The notes under the pieces were generated by a model that was not told the origin of the DNA, made no database searches, and saw only the letters and a list, made by a program, of their open reading frames with translations. Below are positions 1 to 10,324 of a stretch of 64,000 nt of DNA, one piece after another (the stretch's first letter is position 1; every line of letters begins with the position of its first letter). The position numbers were made by a program, and so were the translations under genes. This DNA is from Harmonia axyridis (taxonomy: Eukaryota > Arthropoda > Insecta > Coleoptera > Coccinellidae), in assembly GCF_914767665.1 (NCBI RefSeq), contig NC_059502.1, positions 6,200,001 to 6,264,000 of the forward strand, read 5' to 3'.

Positions 1-2
1 AA

Positions 3-68
3 CTGGAGAAAAATGAAGTGGTAGATGCAATAGTAGAAGAGAAGAAACAAGAAGCGTCTGCTAAATAG
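3..68 (+). CDS. Possible C-terminal end of a gene entering from the left edge
   Basis: A frame open from base 3 encodes about 21 residues rich in Glu and Lys and ends at TAG (66-68). An AATAAA-like signal and AT-rich sequence follow at about 113-118, as after a real stop codon. The charged, alanine-containing composition looks more like a protein tail than random AT-rich DNA. With only 21 codons visible no family can be named, and chance is a serious alternative. The upstream sequence outside this window would settle it. Confidence 0.25.
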   Translation: MEKNEVVDAIVEEKKQEASAK

Positions 69-1145
69 TTTTACTTCCTTGAAGCCTTTTTGTTTCCATG
101 AAGGTTAGAAAAGAATAAAAAATATAAAAAACATTAAGAATTTAAAGTGACCCGTGCTCGCTTTTATTCATTATTTGATTTTAAAGGGTCTTCAAGGCAA
201 TTAATTAAAAAACCATTCGAAAATGTCAATTATTAGATTATACAGAATTCCTGTGAGTTTTCAACGTATCTTGGATTGAATTTATCAATAACGATGCATT
301 TGGAACCCTTAATCTCATAACTGTATTAGAATCTGCCCATCAGAAATTACCCAAAAAAAAGCGTTGATACCAAAACGCCAGTTACCCATCTCTCATTGTA
401 TGAAAAACCTCGAATATCTCATTAAAAAACCACAAAATTCGACAACGTCGCACACATCCACGATCCAACTCACGCACGTCCCACAAATCCGCGCGCGTAT
501 GCCGACCCTTAAAGCCAGCAGCGAGAGCCAACCTCGGGCGTCTCCGTAGCCCGCGAACTCAACGCATTGAAACGTCCGAACTAGCGCGAGCACATAACTC
601 AGCCGTACTGTCAATTGCCGGTAGCAGGCCAAGGTCGTCCTTCTTGTTACGCTGCCGTGAGTCGCGCAGCGTGGGACAGCAGGACGGTCGTGGGTCCGAG
701 GGCCAGCAGCAGGAGCACACGGGAAAGGCGTGTCGTGGAGGCGAGCCCATGATGCATCGCTGCAGGATGTTCCCCTGAAACAGAAACGGGGTAATTACCT
801 CTGGATTTTCGACAACGTCCCGCGGGACCTGTTTGCAGGAAAGGTGGGGTGTGTCCGGGCAGTGGCGGCTCATTTCTGGAGGGGTTTACTAGGTGGTCCT
901 AAATTGGAGGTACAAAGGAAAATAAGAGATTTCTTGGGTGATTATAGAGAAATAAAATCCAATGAATATGGGCCCGCAAATGTATCATTTTTGTGATACA
1001 GGGTGTTTGTTGTAGTCCTACTTTTTTATGACGATTTTACCAGTTAATCGAATCTGCATTGATATTCGTTACAGATCGGGGAAATAAAGACCGAAACTCA
1101 TAATAAATTTATTCATTACTGCTAAATTAATGGATCTTACATACA
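69..1145. other. Non-coding interval with a GC/CpG-rich patch
   Basis: No convincing gene is seen. From about 470 to 890 the base composition shifts sharply to GC-rich, CpG-containing sequence, unlike its flanks. Open frames across the patch on both strands lack family motifs and splice signals that I can defend. It may be a promoter, an enhancer or a conserved non-coding block. Confidence 0.4.
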
Positions 1146-2259
1146 TAGGCGTAGAACTTTGCTTCCGCCATAGTTATACATTTATGGCCACTACTTTCTC
1201 CCATCCTGCGAAAAAACTGGTTATCTTTTGAAGCGTTCCACGAATTGATCCGAGTACTGGTCAGCCAGGCCTTGTGTCATTGATCGAAACAAGTGATAGT
1301 CCGAGGGAGCAACGTCTGGAGAATACGTTAGGTGGGGTAGGACTTCCCATTTCAATGTTTCCAAGTATGGCTTGACCATTTTTGCAACATGGAGTCGAGC
1401 ATTGTCATACTGTAAAATCACTTTATTATGTCTCTCGTTGTATTGCGACCTTTTGTCTCTTAATGCTCGGCTAAAACGCATTAATTGCGTTCGGTAACGA
1501 TCACCTGTGATTGTTTCAGTTGGTTTTAACAACTCATAATACACTACTTCGAGCTGATTCCCCTGAAACCGTGAATATTCGGTTTGGCAGACGTCTAAGA
1601 ATGGCCGAGACATCCCTATGGTTTTTTGTGCTTGGGATTATCATAACCCATTTTTTTCGTCTCCAGTCACAATGCAATGCAGAAATCCCTTCCGTTTTTG
1701 CCTTGCAAACAGCTGTTCACAAGCAAATAAACGCCGTTCGACATATGTCGGCTTCAACTCGTACGGCACCCAATTTACTTGTTTCCGCGTCATTTCCATG
1801 ACTTTCAGGCGTTTCCAAATGGCTTGTTGCGTCACTACCAATGATTCAATGATCTCGCTGATTCTTGTTGCGTTTGACACGAGTCTTGATCAAGTATAAC
1901 CTTTAATTCTGCATCTTTGAAAACCTTCTCTCTTTCGGCGTTGAAAACACTATCGGCTATTCTTTCACTAATAGAGGCCTCACCATAAGTATATGAAAGT
2001 ATTCGATGAGCCTCAGTAGCAGATTTCTTCATTTCAAAGCAGAAAATTAAAACCTCCCGTAAATGACGAGAATTTGTCTCGTAAGCTGACATGTTTAATC
2101 GAGAATCATGATGCAGACACAAATCGACTAATATTTAAATGACGTTATGTTAACGAATACCTAAGCTTATTGTATGACATCTACGATATTTTTATTTCGA
2201 CTACCACTTACCGCTACAGCCATCTATTGCAAAACGGTGGAATCAAGGTTCTATACCTA
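1146..2259 (-). mobile_element. mariner DD34D element, family 1, copy 1
   Basis: Left terminal repeat TAGGCGTAGAACTTTGCTTC at 1146 and an inverted, diverged partner ending at 2259, with TA at both edges as expected of the superfamily. About 1.1 kb long. The interior matches, in order, the other family 1 copies at 14338, 16098 and 29619. The transposase is broken, so the copy is dead. The subfamily was not assigned with certainty. Confidence 0.85.
1221..2122 (-). pseudogene. Decayed mariner transposase (family 1, copy 1)
   Basis: The transposase is split over three frames: N-terminal part 1835-2122, middle 1641-1880 ending in GDEK, and C-terminal part 1221-1613. Readable mariner marks include the VVYYELLKP strand, the second catalytic Asp in a degraded YDNARLHVAK, and the YSPDVAPSDYHLF block holding the third Asp. 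Frameshifts separate the pieces. A functional enzyme would bind the terminal repeats and cut and paste at TA; this copy cannot make it. Confidence 0.85.
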
Positions 2260-2610
2260 ATAATAAACCAAAATTGTCGAGAATCTAACAATCACAGTTC
2301 TTTATTCCATTCGGCATTCAACGGACATTCATTATTTCCCAACTAGTTTCACTTGTGGATCGAAATCCAATGAACATCGCCAGAACTTTCCTTCGAAAAA
2401 CTCCGTCCGCTTCCTTATACACCCGGCGTACCGTACAGCCTCCAGCCTCTAATAATTCAATTCCGGGAGGGAGTCGTAAATCATTAACGGCGCAACGGGG
2501 GGAAACCCAGAATGAAAAACGACGGAAACTTTCTTGATCAAAACAACATACGGCCGAAATGCACAACATTTATAACACGGTCCAGCGTTGTTAGACCACG
2601 CGTAATCGCG
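2260..2610. other. Interval with no recognised feature
   Basis: Short mixed-composition sequence between the mariner copy and the candidate exon. Open frames on both strands overlap each other and show no known motif. Nothing supported. Confidence 0.3.
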
Positions 2611-2848
2611 CTATGTCTTTTGTGTTCCGGAAGAAAATTGATTAATTGGTGAATTAAACGTTTCGAACCTTTGAATCATCGGGAACAGTCGTGGAGAGGT
2701 CGGTTTTCCGAACAACATAAATAAGCCAGACAATACGCTGGAGACGGCCAAGATGTTCACGCTAACGGCCACGATCAATTCAGCTACGTGAATTGGTCCT
2801 TCAGGTGGGATTCTATTATCGACTTGGATATATGTATTGTGAGCAAAG
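2611..2848 (-). CDS. Possible exon with a transmembrane helix, unidentified
   Basis: An open frame reads from an AG at about 2849 (minus-strand context CATATATCCAAG) to a stop at 2611. Codons are more GC-rich than the neighbourhood. The product has a Pro-rich start, then a roughly 25-residue hydrophobic stretch (VAELIVAVSVNILAVSSVLS and following), then a basic tail. The longer frame that contains it runs into a MITE from 2856 on, so the true 5' edge must be a splice site or the frame is accidental. If AG is the acceptor, the exon starts in phase 1. It could be a membrane anchor or part of a small multi-pass protein. I do not recognise the family. Confidence 0.22.
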
Positions 2849-2855
2849 AGTAAAA

Positions 2856-3395
2856 AACATAGATAGACGGAGTAAACGCAATTTTGACATGTCCTCAACA
2901 TGGTTAGATCATGTTGTCGTATTGTGATATATTTTGAAATCCACAATTTTACTATATAGTTATGAATGTATATTATGTTGAATGAAATATATTTATTTGA
3001 TTGATTGCTGATTAAATATGCAAATTCGAATATTTGATATCCGATATTTTTGCTTATTGTTGAATTAACAATGAGCTGAATATTTATTATATTCTGTATC
3101 CACCTGCTGAAATCCAAGGCTTAGCAACTTTTGCTCTCTTAGTGTCATCGGTTGTATCATATCGTTTGGTTCGCTTGAAGTTTGTATTCTGAATTTCTGA
3201 TATATTTAGGTATTTATTTCAATATATTTTGAGTTAATATGAAACTTTGATTCACTATGGGATATAAGAAGTGCGTTCTTTTTGAAGAAACTCGCGAATT
3301 GAGTGAACTAACGTATCACTGACATGTTTTCATTTCCGCGCGCTTCATGTCGAATTTGCTCACTGAAAATGACATATGCTCCCTCTATCTATGTT
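2856..3395. repeat. MITE-like repeat A, copy 1 (about 540 bp)
   Basis: Bounded by inverted termini of the form AACATAGATAGA(C/G)GGAG at 2856 and its complement ending at 3395. The whole interior reappears in reverse orientation at 42950-43514 with moderate divergence. AT-rich and without coding capacity, it looks like a non-autonomous DNA transposon whose autonomous partner is not in the window. Confidence 0.75.
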
Positions 3396-3552
3396 AATTA
3401 CTCTGAGATTGTGAGGAAACAACGTTGTGAAGTCATTGATTATCGGATGAGTGAGAATTTTTGGAAAACGTGGTAATTCCTTCAAAACCTACATATGTCT
3501 TGAATTTCCATCTTTTTCTGGTGGATTTTCCCAATATTTGATATAATTATCT

Positions 3553-3662
3553 CCTTTGGCGAGACTTTCTCGAGCCAAATTCACATAGGTGCGCCCTCTC
3601 CCTAAGGATTTTGGTATTTCGTCAAGAGATCATTGCTGGACTCTTCATTTAGTCGAATTTCC
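3553..3662 (-). repeat. Hammerhead-bearing repeat, fragment (copy at 3.6 kb)
   Basis: Read on the minus strand, this fragment keeps GAGTCC (stem II 5' side) and GACGAAATACC (3613-3623 on plus), followed by a GGGCGC segment and the shared end motif GGCTCGAGAAAGTCTCGCC. The CTGATGA half of the core is degraded. The same end is found in the copies at 20080 and 61140. Confidence 0.6.
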
Positions 3663-4254
3663 AGGAAAATGTCCTGTGTCTTTATTGGTTAGGCTGAGAA
3701 GTGCTAATGAGTTCATTACATTTTGTATACATAACTCTCAGGGTTTGATCAAAAACAAGAAAAATTCCAACAGCTGCAAGATATGACGAAATACTCAACA
3801 CTACGAAAAAAAAACTGCTGCTTTTTGGTACTCATCTCATTGAATTGAAAACGTTCAATCAACGATTTTCAGAGGCGGTTTAGGATATATTGCAGCTGAA
3901 AACCTCTTACCAGCAGTATCGAGGAAATTACAACACCACTATGTCTATTGCCAGAATTGGGAAAGCTGGAATTTATCTGGGAAAATATTTCCCATCGGAA
4001 AATGAAATGGAAGCAGCTAATATCCTTATATTGCAGAGCGTTCAGTACCTGTTAAAGATATAGGCTAGAGGGGTAACGCTTCGGAAAACTGGTTATCTAG
4101 GAGATTATGGATTTTCACCGCTCTGGACGAAGGATTGAAGGAAGGTGGAGATGAAAATAACTCGATTATTACAGTAGAAATCGTTGTGTGGATCATTTTT
4201 CGACATACACTGCAAAACTCTACATGATGGTCAACTATTTCTCACTTTCAGGGT
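3663..4254. other. Interval with no recognised feature
   Basis: AT-rich sequence with no long frame, RNA gene or repeat edge that I can support. Confidence 0.3.
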
Positions 4255-4380
4255 TAGGGATTCACTGCTTGGCTTACTTGGCTCAATCTCAAGCTCAAGT
4301 AGCTTGAGCTTGACTTGAAATCAACTCAAGTTATTCATTTATTAAGTAGCTTGATTATTAAGCCAAGCCAGGAATCCCTA
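4255..4380. repeat. Short hAT-type MITE rich in TCAAG
   Basis: A 126-bp element with inverted ends TAGGGATTC...CTTGGCTTA and TAAGCCAAGCCAGGAATCCCTA. The interior is made of TCAAG/CTTGA words. The ends match those of the larger repeats at 39370, 41147 and 24250, the last of which carries a hAT transposase remnant. It is therefore best read as a deletion derivative of that hAT family. Confidence 0.65.
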
Positions 4381-4452
4381 ATCAAGATGAATTTGAAAAA
4401 GATAAGACACTTATGTTGAATTGTTTATTCAACAAAACAAGAGTTAATTATG

Positions 4453-4476
4453 AATTATTATTATTATTATTATTAT
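4453..4476 (-). repeat. Microsatellite tail of the LINE
   Basis: TTA trinucleotides on the plus strand (TAA on the element strand) directly after the 3' untranslated region. This is the type of 3' end made by CR1- and I-like LINEs in place of poly(A). Confidence 0.65.
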
Positions 4477-4665
4477 AGTGTACAAATGAGTTGAGACAAA
4501 TCTATATAACTCAATGCAAAGGAAAATAAAAAAATTCACACTCCTGTAAACAGAAAATAAAAAAAATTAATAAATATTAATAAATATTCTCTCCAACAAA
4601 AAAAAAAAAAAAAAATCACAAGTTGAGAAAAAAGAACAAACAAAAGAAAATGTCTTGGCCAATCA

Positions 4666-7452
4666 TCATTCACGCCTCCACGCATCCCACCTATTCTTGA
4701 AGACGTTCACACTAGAAGCGTTCACTATCCCGGAGGGTAGCCCATTCCAAAGCAGGAACACTCTGTTCGTTAGGAAATATTCCCGTCCTCGGATGAAAAA
4801 TTGCTCTCTCCTCAATTTATAGTGGTGTCCTCTCAGTTGATTCCTATTGAAAGTGAAAAGCGAGGATAAATCCACTCCAAAGAACCCTCTTACAGCTCGG
4901 AAAGCAGTGATCATATCGCCCCTAAGTTTTCGGTCTGTGAATTTATCCAGTTTCATCATGGATAACCGTTCCTCATAACTTGGTCTTACATTTCCAAAAG
5001 GAATCCGGGTCGCCCTCCGCTGCACCTGCTCCAACAGAAGTTCATCTTGCCTGAAAGTAGGATGCCACACCGGTCCAGCAAACTCTAGTATCGGACGTAT
5101 GTAAGTCTTATATAGAGAAGACAAGGTCTGGCAGCTACACCGATTGAAGCATCTTTGAACCATGTACAGGGATTTCTTGGCCTTGGTTGTACAGTGCAAT
5201 ATATGTGAACTCCATGTTAGGTTGCTATCCACTACAACACCCAAATCATTATGCGAGTCGCAAGATTCTATCGGATATCCATCTAAATAATACTTCATTC
5301 TGGGGTTGTTTCGACCAAGATGTAACACTCGACACTTCGCGAGATTGAGGGGTAACATCCATTCTTCAGTCCACCTCAATATGGCATCACAATCATTTTG
5401 TAGTACACTACTAAATTCAAACGGGTTGTTGAAGAATTTCATGTCATCGGCATAGCAAGCACTAGTGGATGATATCAGGCTGGGCAACTCAGAGACGTAT
5501 AGCAGGAACAGTAGAGGGCCTAAAACTGAGCCTTGAGGAACACCACTCGAAGCTGGCCTGAATGAAGAGCGCGCAGCACCAACCTTGACCGAAAAGGAAC
5601 GTCCGCAAAGGAATGTCTCCATCCAGCCAAGTAGACGGCCTCGAACACCAAAGTGTTCCATTTTATGAAGTAACCTTCTAATCGGCACCCTGTCAAATGC
5701 GCTGGAGAAATCCAGATAGATAACGTCCACCGGATTCTTACGATCTAATTCAATAGTCCACGTATCAACACATGTCAACAGATTGGTTAAAATAGACCTT
5801 CCCGGAATAAAACCATGCTGTTCTTTAGGAATAACCGAGCTTGTCAGCAGAAATTCCAGAAGTTCTGAGGAGATGACTCTCTCGAGAACCTTCAGCACTG
5901 CAGAAGTTAAACTGATTGGTCTATAGTTCCGAGGACAATGTTTATCTCCTTTTTTGAAAATAGGAGTTACAGAAGAGTAAGACCAAGACTCAGGCAGAGT
6001 TCCGGTTGAGAGTGAGAGCTTGTAGATTTTAGTCAATGGTGAACTGACAAATGGAGCACATAACTTGAGGAAAGTAGACGTGACATCATCAAGACCTGGA
6101 GACTTGTTCGCATCAAGACCGAGAAGATGCCCCTCCACAATTCCTTCATCCACCTTTATTTCACTTAAACTGTGTCCATTTCTTGGTGCTCTCACTCGAG
6201 GCAAAGGAGTATTCGGTTCACTCGAGAAGTTTCCAGAAAATGTTTCTGCGAAGATCTCTGCTATTCGCTCGTGATCAGTCAGTAGGGTGTCGTTTTCACG
6301 TAGTGTTGGCGAAGATACGGTTGAGTTGAGTTGGCTTCGAACATACCTATAAAATGTTTTCCTATTTTTTGCCTGTGTTAGTTTTCCCTCGAAAGATTTT
6401 TTGGCTTCGCGAATTGTTGAGGAGAGGTAGTTTGAATACTGTCGATGATTTATAAAATCATGGGTTGCATGACTCCGTCTGTAGCGCTGCCACAACCTCT
6501 TCTTGAGCCTGATCATTCCAAGAATTCTGCCGTCAATCCATGGTTTTTTGGGGTTAGACCTAATGACTTTTTCAGTTGTGCACCTACTAACAATATCCAA
6601 AACAATTCTGTGGAACTTATTCCACATAACATCCACATCTGTTCCATCCAGGATTGTAGACCAGTCTATTTCCGAGAGTATTTGTTTAACCTCCTCGTAG
6701 TCGGTGAGCTTCATCTTCCTCTCCTGAACCGCTGCTCTCTCACACGTATGGAATTGAATTTTAGTCGACAACACAAGGTGATCAGACTTTCCCACTGGTG
6801 GAAGATACTGTACGTCGGATAATAGTTCAATATCATCAACAAGTATCAGATCTGGTGTGGTAGGGGTCTGATTTATTCTGAATCTGGTTGCCTCATTGAC
6901 AACCTGATTAAAGTTACTTTTGTTCAACATCTCAACAAAGCGAAAAGCAGGAGAGCCATGTGAAGGCAGATTCTTCGGAGGCCACTCGCGAATATCGCCG
7001 AAGTTAAAGTCCCCAGTAATTATCACGTTTTTCTTATTTAAAGACATATTTTCTAAATAGTCAAATATCAGTTGATCATATATAGAAGCGCGTGGACGAT
7101 AGATGCAGCCTACACTAAGTGAAATATCTTTCGATTGGATATCAATAAAAATATTATCTAGGCCCGGTGTATTGAGGGAAAATTCAGTCACATTATAGGA
7201 TTTCAAAATGTCAGCAAGAATATATGTACATACTCCCGCATGACCAGGGGTAGTTACACTGTCACTACGATAGATAGAATAACCAGGTATTTTGTAACAA
7301 CCATCAGGGATCCCAGGGTGAAGCCAAGTTTCTGTAATAAAGATGAGAGATGGGCGCATTTCTCGAACCAAGACAAGTAGTTCATTAAATTTTGCAGGTA
7401 AGGAGGCAAGATTCGAGTATATGATAGGCCATTCAATTAGATGTCTTTCTAG
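4666..7452 (-). CDS. LINE ORF2: AP-like endonuclease and reverse transcriptase
   Basis: The ATG-initiated product is 901 residues (7371 to 4666). The same frame stays open upstream to 7452, and that extension encodes the first endonuclease strand (WPIIYSNLASL, with the usual Asn), so the ATG at 7371 is probably not the true start. Endonuclease motifs are TETW near residue 13, GDFN near 120 and SDH near 195. The reverse transcriptase has IFKKGDK, NYRPISL, YLDFSSAFDRV, SGVPQGSVLGP and YADD at 640-643. A C-terminal block (YKTYIRPILEFAGPVWHP) is typical of CR1-like ORF2. No RNase H is seen. It nicks the target and copies element RNA at the nick. It lies directly behind ORF1, joined through the A AAA AAC heptamer. 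Confidence 0.9.
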   Translation of the reverse strand, partial: LERHLIEWPIIYSNLASLPAKFNELLVLVREMRPSLIFITETWLHPGIPDGCYKIPGYSIYRSDSVTTPGHAGVCTYILADILKSYNVTEFSLNTPGLDNIFIDIQSKDISLSVGCIYRPRASIYDQLIFDYLENMSLNKKNVIITGDFNFGDIREWPPKNLPSHGSPAFRFVEMLNKSNFNQVVNEATRFRINQTPTTPDLILVDDIELLSDVQYLPPVGKSDHLVLSTKIQFHTCERAAVQERKMKLTDYEEVKQILSEIDWSTILDGTDVDVMWNKFHRIVLDIVSRCTTEKVIRSNPKKPWIDGRILGMIRLKKRLWQRYRRSHATHDFINHRQYSNYLSSTIREAKKSFEGKLTQAKNRKTFYRYVRSQLNSTVSSPTLRENDTLLTDHERIAEIFAETFSGNFSSEPNTPLPRVRAPRNGHSLSEIKVDEGIVEGHLLGLDANKSPGLDDVTSTFLKLCAPFVSSPLTKIYKLSLSTGTLPESWSYSSVTPIFKKGDKHCPRNYRPISLTSAVLKVLERVISSELLEFLLTSSVIPKEQHGFIPGRSILTNLLTCVDTWTIELDRKNPVDVIYLDFSSAFDRVPIRRLLHKMEHFGVRGRLLGWMETFLCGRSFSVKVGAARSSFRPASSGVPQGSVLGPLLFLLYVSELPSLISSTSACYADDMKFFNNPFEFSSVLQNDCDAILRWTEEWMLPLNLAKCRVLHLGRNNPRMKYYLDGYPIESCDSHNDLGVVVDSNLTWSSHILHCTTKAKKSLYMVQRCFNRCSCQTLSSLYKTYIRPILEFAGPVWHPTFRQDELLLEQVQRRATRIPFGNVRPSYEERLSMMKLDKFTDRKLRGDMITAFRAVRGFFGVDLSSLFTFNRNQLRGHHYKLRREQFFIRGREYFLTNRVFLLWNGLPSGIVNASSVNVFKNRWDAWRRE

Positions 7453-8351
7453 TTTTTTTGTTCCCGTGTATTCGCTGTATTCACCGCCACAATAGTTGGT
7501 ATGCCTTTAATGTATTTAATGGTTAGATCGGTTTCACCTGCCAACCGTTTTGCTTTCAATTCCATTCGAGCAGCTTGAAGTTCTCTATACTGCTGTGGCG
7601 TTTTGTCGTCCGTTATGATCAAACTTTTATAGTCTGGATGCTGAGATAAGAGTTTCTTATCTCTCAGTATTCTACGAGGGTGACTAGAATCCCTGAATCC
7701 TACTTTAATAGGTCTAGGATACCCATCTTTGACCACACCAACACGACCAACGGCTGAAACTTCGGAAACCGCAGTGACATCCAACCTGCCCACAACATCC
7801 AGGATGATAGATCTATCAGTATCGTCGCCATTGGTCTCAGGTAAACCTCGGATAAGAATGTTGTTTGCTCTCCTCACACGTTCCAGGACCTCACCGGAAT
7901 CGATAGCGTTGACTTTAGGTGGCGTACCTACTTCAGCGGCTGTTTTGGCTCTCCAATTTTTCAACTCAACATCTAGCAATTCCAATGAGTTCCTCATCTC
8001 ACCAACATCCATACAATCAAATTTCAACTTCAAATTTGTAATGTCATCATTCAGAGAGTGATTAGAGTCCTTAAGTAATTCAATTTCAGTATGGTGTTTT
8101 TCTAACATGGTGGTATGCTGACTCAGTATATTACTGTGCGCTTCAATCGACTCCAAGCAAGCCGACATTTGTTTGCTCAAGTCAACTTGAGCCAACTTGA
8201 TCGAAGCGACATCCTCCGCGATAGTGTCCAGTACAGACAATTTAGACAGAATTTGATTCAATTGAGTTGCTTCCAGCCCTGGATCTCGACTTGAAGAGGA
8301 AGAGGCACTACGTAGGTGCCTTGACGGGTTGCTCGATTGTGGTTGAGACAT
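7449..8351 (-). CDS. LINE ORF1: coiled-coil, RNA-binding protein
   Basis: A 300-residue product from the ATG at 8351. It has a Ser-rich N-terminus, heptad-like coiled-coil sequence about residues 30-130, and a C-terminal half resembling the RRM plus C-terminal domain of L1-type ORF1 proteins (NILIRGLPE, VGRVG, PRPIKVGF, PRRILRDKKLL, TPQQYRELQAARMELKAKRL). Such proteins trimerise, bind element RNA and act as nucleic acid chaperones in the retrotransposition particle. It ends GAA CAA AAA AAC TAG; the slippery stretch overlapping the last codons is discussed separately. The frame is intact. Confidence 0.85.
   Translation of the reverse strand: MSQPQSSNPSRHLRSASSSSSRDPGLEATQLNQILSKLSVLDTIAEDVASIKLAQVDLSKQMSACLESIEAHSNILSQHTTMLEKHHTEIELLKDSNHSLNDDITNLKLKFDCMDVGEMRNSLELLDVELKNWRAKTAAEVGTPPKVNAIDSGEVLERVRRANNILIRGLPETNGDDTDRSIILDVVGRLDVTAVSEVSAVGRVGVVKDGYPRPIKVGFRDSSHPRRILRDKKLLSQHPDYKSLIITDDKTPQQYRELQAARMELKAKRLAGETDLTIKYIKGIPTIVAVNTANTREQKN
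7452..7458 (-). promoter_or_regulatory. Candidate -1 ribosomal frameshift site (A AAA AAC)
   Basis: In the ORF1 frame the heptamer A AAA AAC sits immediately before the TAG stop. A -1 slip would continue CTA GAA AGA straight into the open ORF2 frame. This fits the eukaryotic X XXY YYZ rule. I see no clear downstream pseudoknot or hairpin by eye. Confidence 0.6.
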
Positions 8352-8530
8352 TTAGAAAAAGAAGAAAAAAAAAAAAAAATTATAAAATTTGTATGGAGGG
8401 GAATCAAGACACAGGAAAAACAATCTTCACTCTGCTGTGGCCGGTCAGAGAGACTCTAATGACATACACAAGAGGCCGAGTATAAGAGAGGAATTCAAAC
8501 AGAGGTAAATGAACAGAGGAGTGAAGGATT

Positions 8531-8875
8531 TGTTGGAAACCCCCCGTATTTTATGTTGTATTGAATGAAAAATCCGCACGTTTAACACAAGGTTCAACCC
8601 AGATGTTGATAACAATATAAAGACGATATACTCCGATACCAAAACAAAATTCTGACCCCAAATAACTACTCATCAAATTATCTTTCGAATACCAGAGCAA
8701 TTTTCAGAACAAAAATTATACAGGATGAAAAAATAACTCACATTAGTTTCACCTACTGATACAGAGCAAATATTTCTCAGTGGATAACTATGAAAATTTA
8801 GTTTATATTGGAGCACTGTTGTAGCATCTGTACACGATGTGAATTTTAGAAAATAATCCAGCCCTCAGAAGGGAT
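8531..8875. other. Interval with no recognised feature
   Basis: Sequence upstream of the LINE leader with no gene or repeat that I can support. The exact 5' end of the LINE may lie a little inside it. Confidence 0.3.
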
Positions 8876-8990
8876 CAGAACCAACAGGTGTCAACCTTGA
8901 TGCCTTTTTTTGCAAGTTCATCGGCTTTTTTGTTTTCTTCAATACCACAATGCTCCGGTGACCATAATAGAGACTTTATTGCTTCTGGCC
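8876..8990 (-). pseudogene. RNase H remnant of a second LINE type
   Basis: On the minus strand about 35 codons read LLWSPEHCGIEENKKADELA followed by KKG, the C-terminal half of the LINE RNase H domain (consensus VPGH-GI-GNE-AD-LAK). It ends at a TGA near 8880, and flanking sequence cannot be read. A degraded 3' piece of an I/Jockey/R1-like LINE, separate from the intact element next to it, which lacks RNase H. Confidence 0.6.
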
Positions 8991-10324
8991 AGTTGATTTA
9001 TGGTATTACGGTACTTTCATGTCAAAAGAGACCCTGGCTCTATGATTCCAGGGACTCCAGTTTAGGCGTAACCCATACTTACTCCCTTGTTAGAGGAAAC
9101 AGAATAACGCCCCTTGATCAGTGTAAAGCATCTATTCCACTGATCATAAGAGGTGATGCGTACTAACTACAATCAGTTTAAGAGTAAAGCAAGTGCCAAG
9201 AATTACTGCAACGATCAAAAAAACTGGCTCTACAATCTGATGATAATCTCACATGGTATCTCAACAAATTCAAAAAACTTCATGGCAGTCAAAAGGTCGT
9301 ATATGCCAGTGTTACCGCTCATTCTACTGGCTTTATCCAGCAACAGCCACAGATCACCATCAAAACTGGACCATTTCCGACTTCCAATCAGGATATTCGT
9401 TACCACATCGTTATCATTGGGAAATTCAATAGGAAGAGCGGCGGTTCTGGTCCGTCCCAGCGGATAAATCAACGCCGGATCCGATCATATGATAAAAATG
9501 TTCATTTCGTCGACAGGACCGGGAGCCGATTGTTTTTCAAAAAGCGCCGCATTAGTGGATCGCAAATTGGCATCATGAGTGTCGTAAATTGGCTGTATTA
9601 TTCTCGCTGAAATTGCGAGTTGTCCGACGAGTTTCAACGGGGGCACAATGAACGGGCTAATTCGGCAAACATTCGCCGTTTGTGTAATGGCGAATATGCA
9701 TTTTGCCATTTTGGCGGCCGACGCGCTTTGTCAACGCCCTCTGCGGCCGGTACAATCACCAACGGGTCCATTACCAAAAATTGAATTTAGATGCGTTGTT
9801 GCAACGTTGCTTTTTGACGGCGCAGCAGAAATTGGATGATGGTTTTTTTTTGGAATGGGGAGTTGAATCTGGGTTGTAGTAGGGCGTACGTGAGGATTGC
9901 GATCTGCACAAGGTATTTGAGTGAATTTCTGTACCCACTTCTGTTTTGACTTGAAGTCAGGAGCTTTTGAATCATCGTACGTCAAGTGTTCCAGCTACTT
10001 ACGATTTTTGAAGTTCAATTATTCGGAAATGGCTACAAATCGCCTTATCGATCCACAATCGAAAAATGTTCATGAATGCTATTTTACAGTCTACATTTTA
10101 TTTTACATCACACTCGGAGAAATGTTCAGAGTGTTCAAAATAAGGCCTCCAGAACCTTCTAGAACTGTTTTCTGGTGAACCACTGGAAGTTTAAAAGAAT
10201 GTTAAGGCAGATTTTGGTCCAGTACTACATTTTTAGGTTTTTATAATTTCGTCATGTCTGCTACCAATTTCGAAAAGAAAATTTCAAACAATTCTCTTGT
10301 AATCCTCATGGAATCCGAATGATA
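8991..10324. other. Non-coding interval with a GC-rich block at 9490-9840
   Basis: No gene is supported. The block at about 9490-9840 is much richer in G, C and CpG than its flanks and contains short repeated words (AATTGCGA, GCCGTTTGTG). Overlapping open frames on both strands show no known family. A conserved regulatory element is one reading. Confidence 0.35.

Larger units (their letters stand above)
4453..8530 (-). mobile_element. CR1/Jockey-type LINE with intact ORF1 and ORF2
   Basis: Runs on the minus strand from a 5' leader (roughly 8352-8530, edge uncertain) through ORF1 and ORF2 to a 3' untranslated region. It ends in a TAA/ATA-type microsatellite at 4453-4476 (plus strand TTA repeats). 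The microsatellite tail, EN-RT order and absence of RNase H fit the CR1/Jockey branch. Both frames are free of stops, so this is a recent insertion and perhaps a competent source. Confidence 0.8.

Noticed and set aside
393..873. Long overlapping frames in the CpG-rich block as a coding exon
   Set aside because: Open frames occur on both strands at once, as expected from GC-rich sequence poor in stop codons. No motif and no convincing splice sites.
4600..4620. Poly(A) run as the 3' tail of the minus-strand LINE
   Set aside because: The run is A on the plus strand, i.e. T on the element strand, so it cannot be a poly(A) tail; the TAA-type repeat at 4453-4476 is the better 3' end.
6065..6822. 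Plus-strand frames inside the minus-strand LINE ORF2
   Set aside because: Shadows of the reverse transcriptase reading frame.
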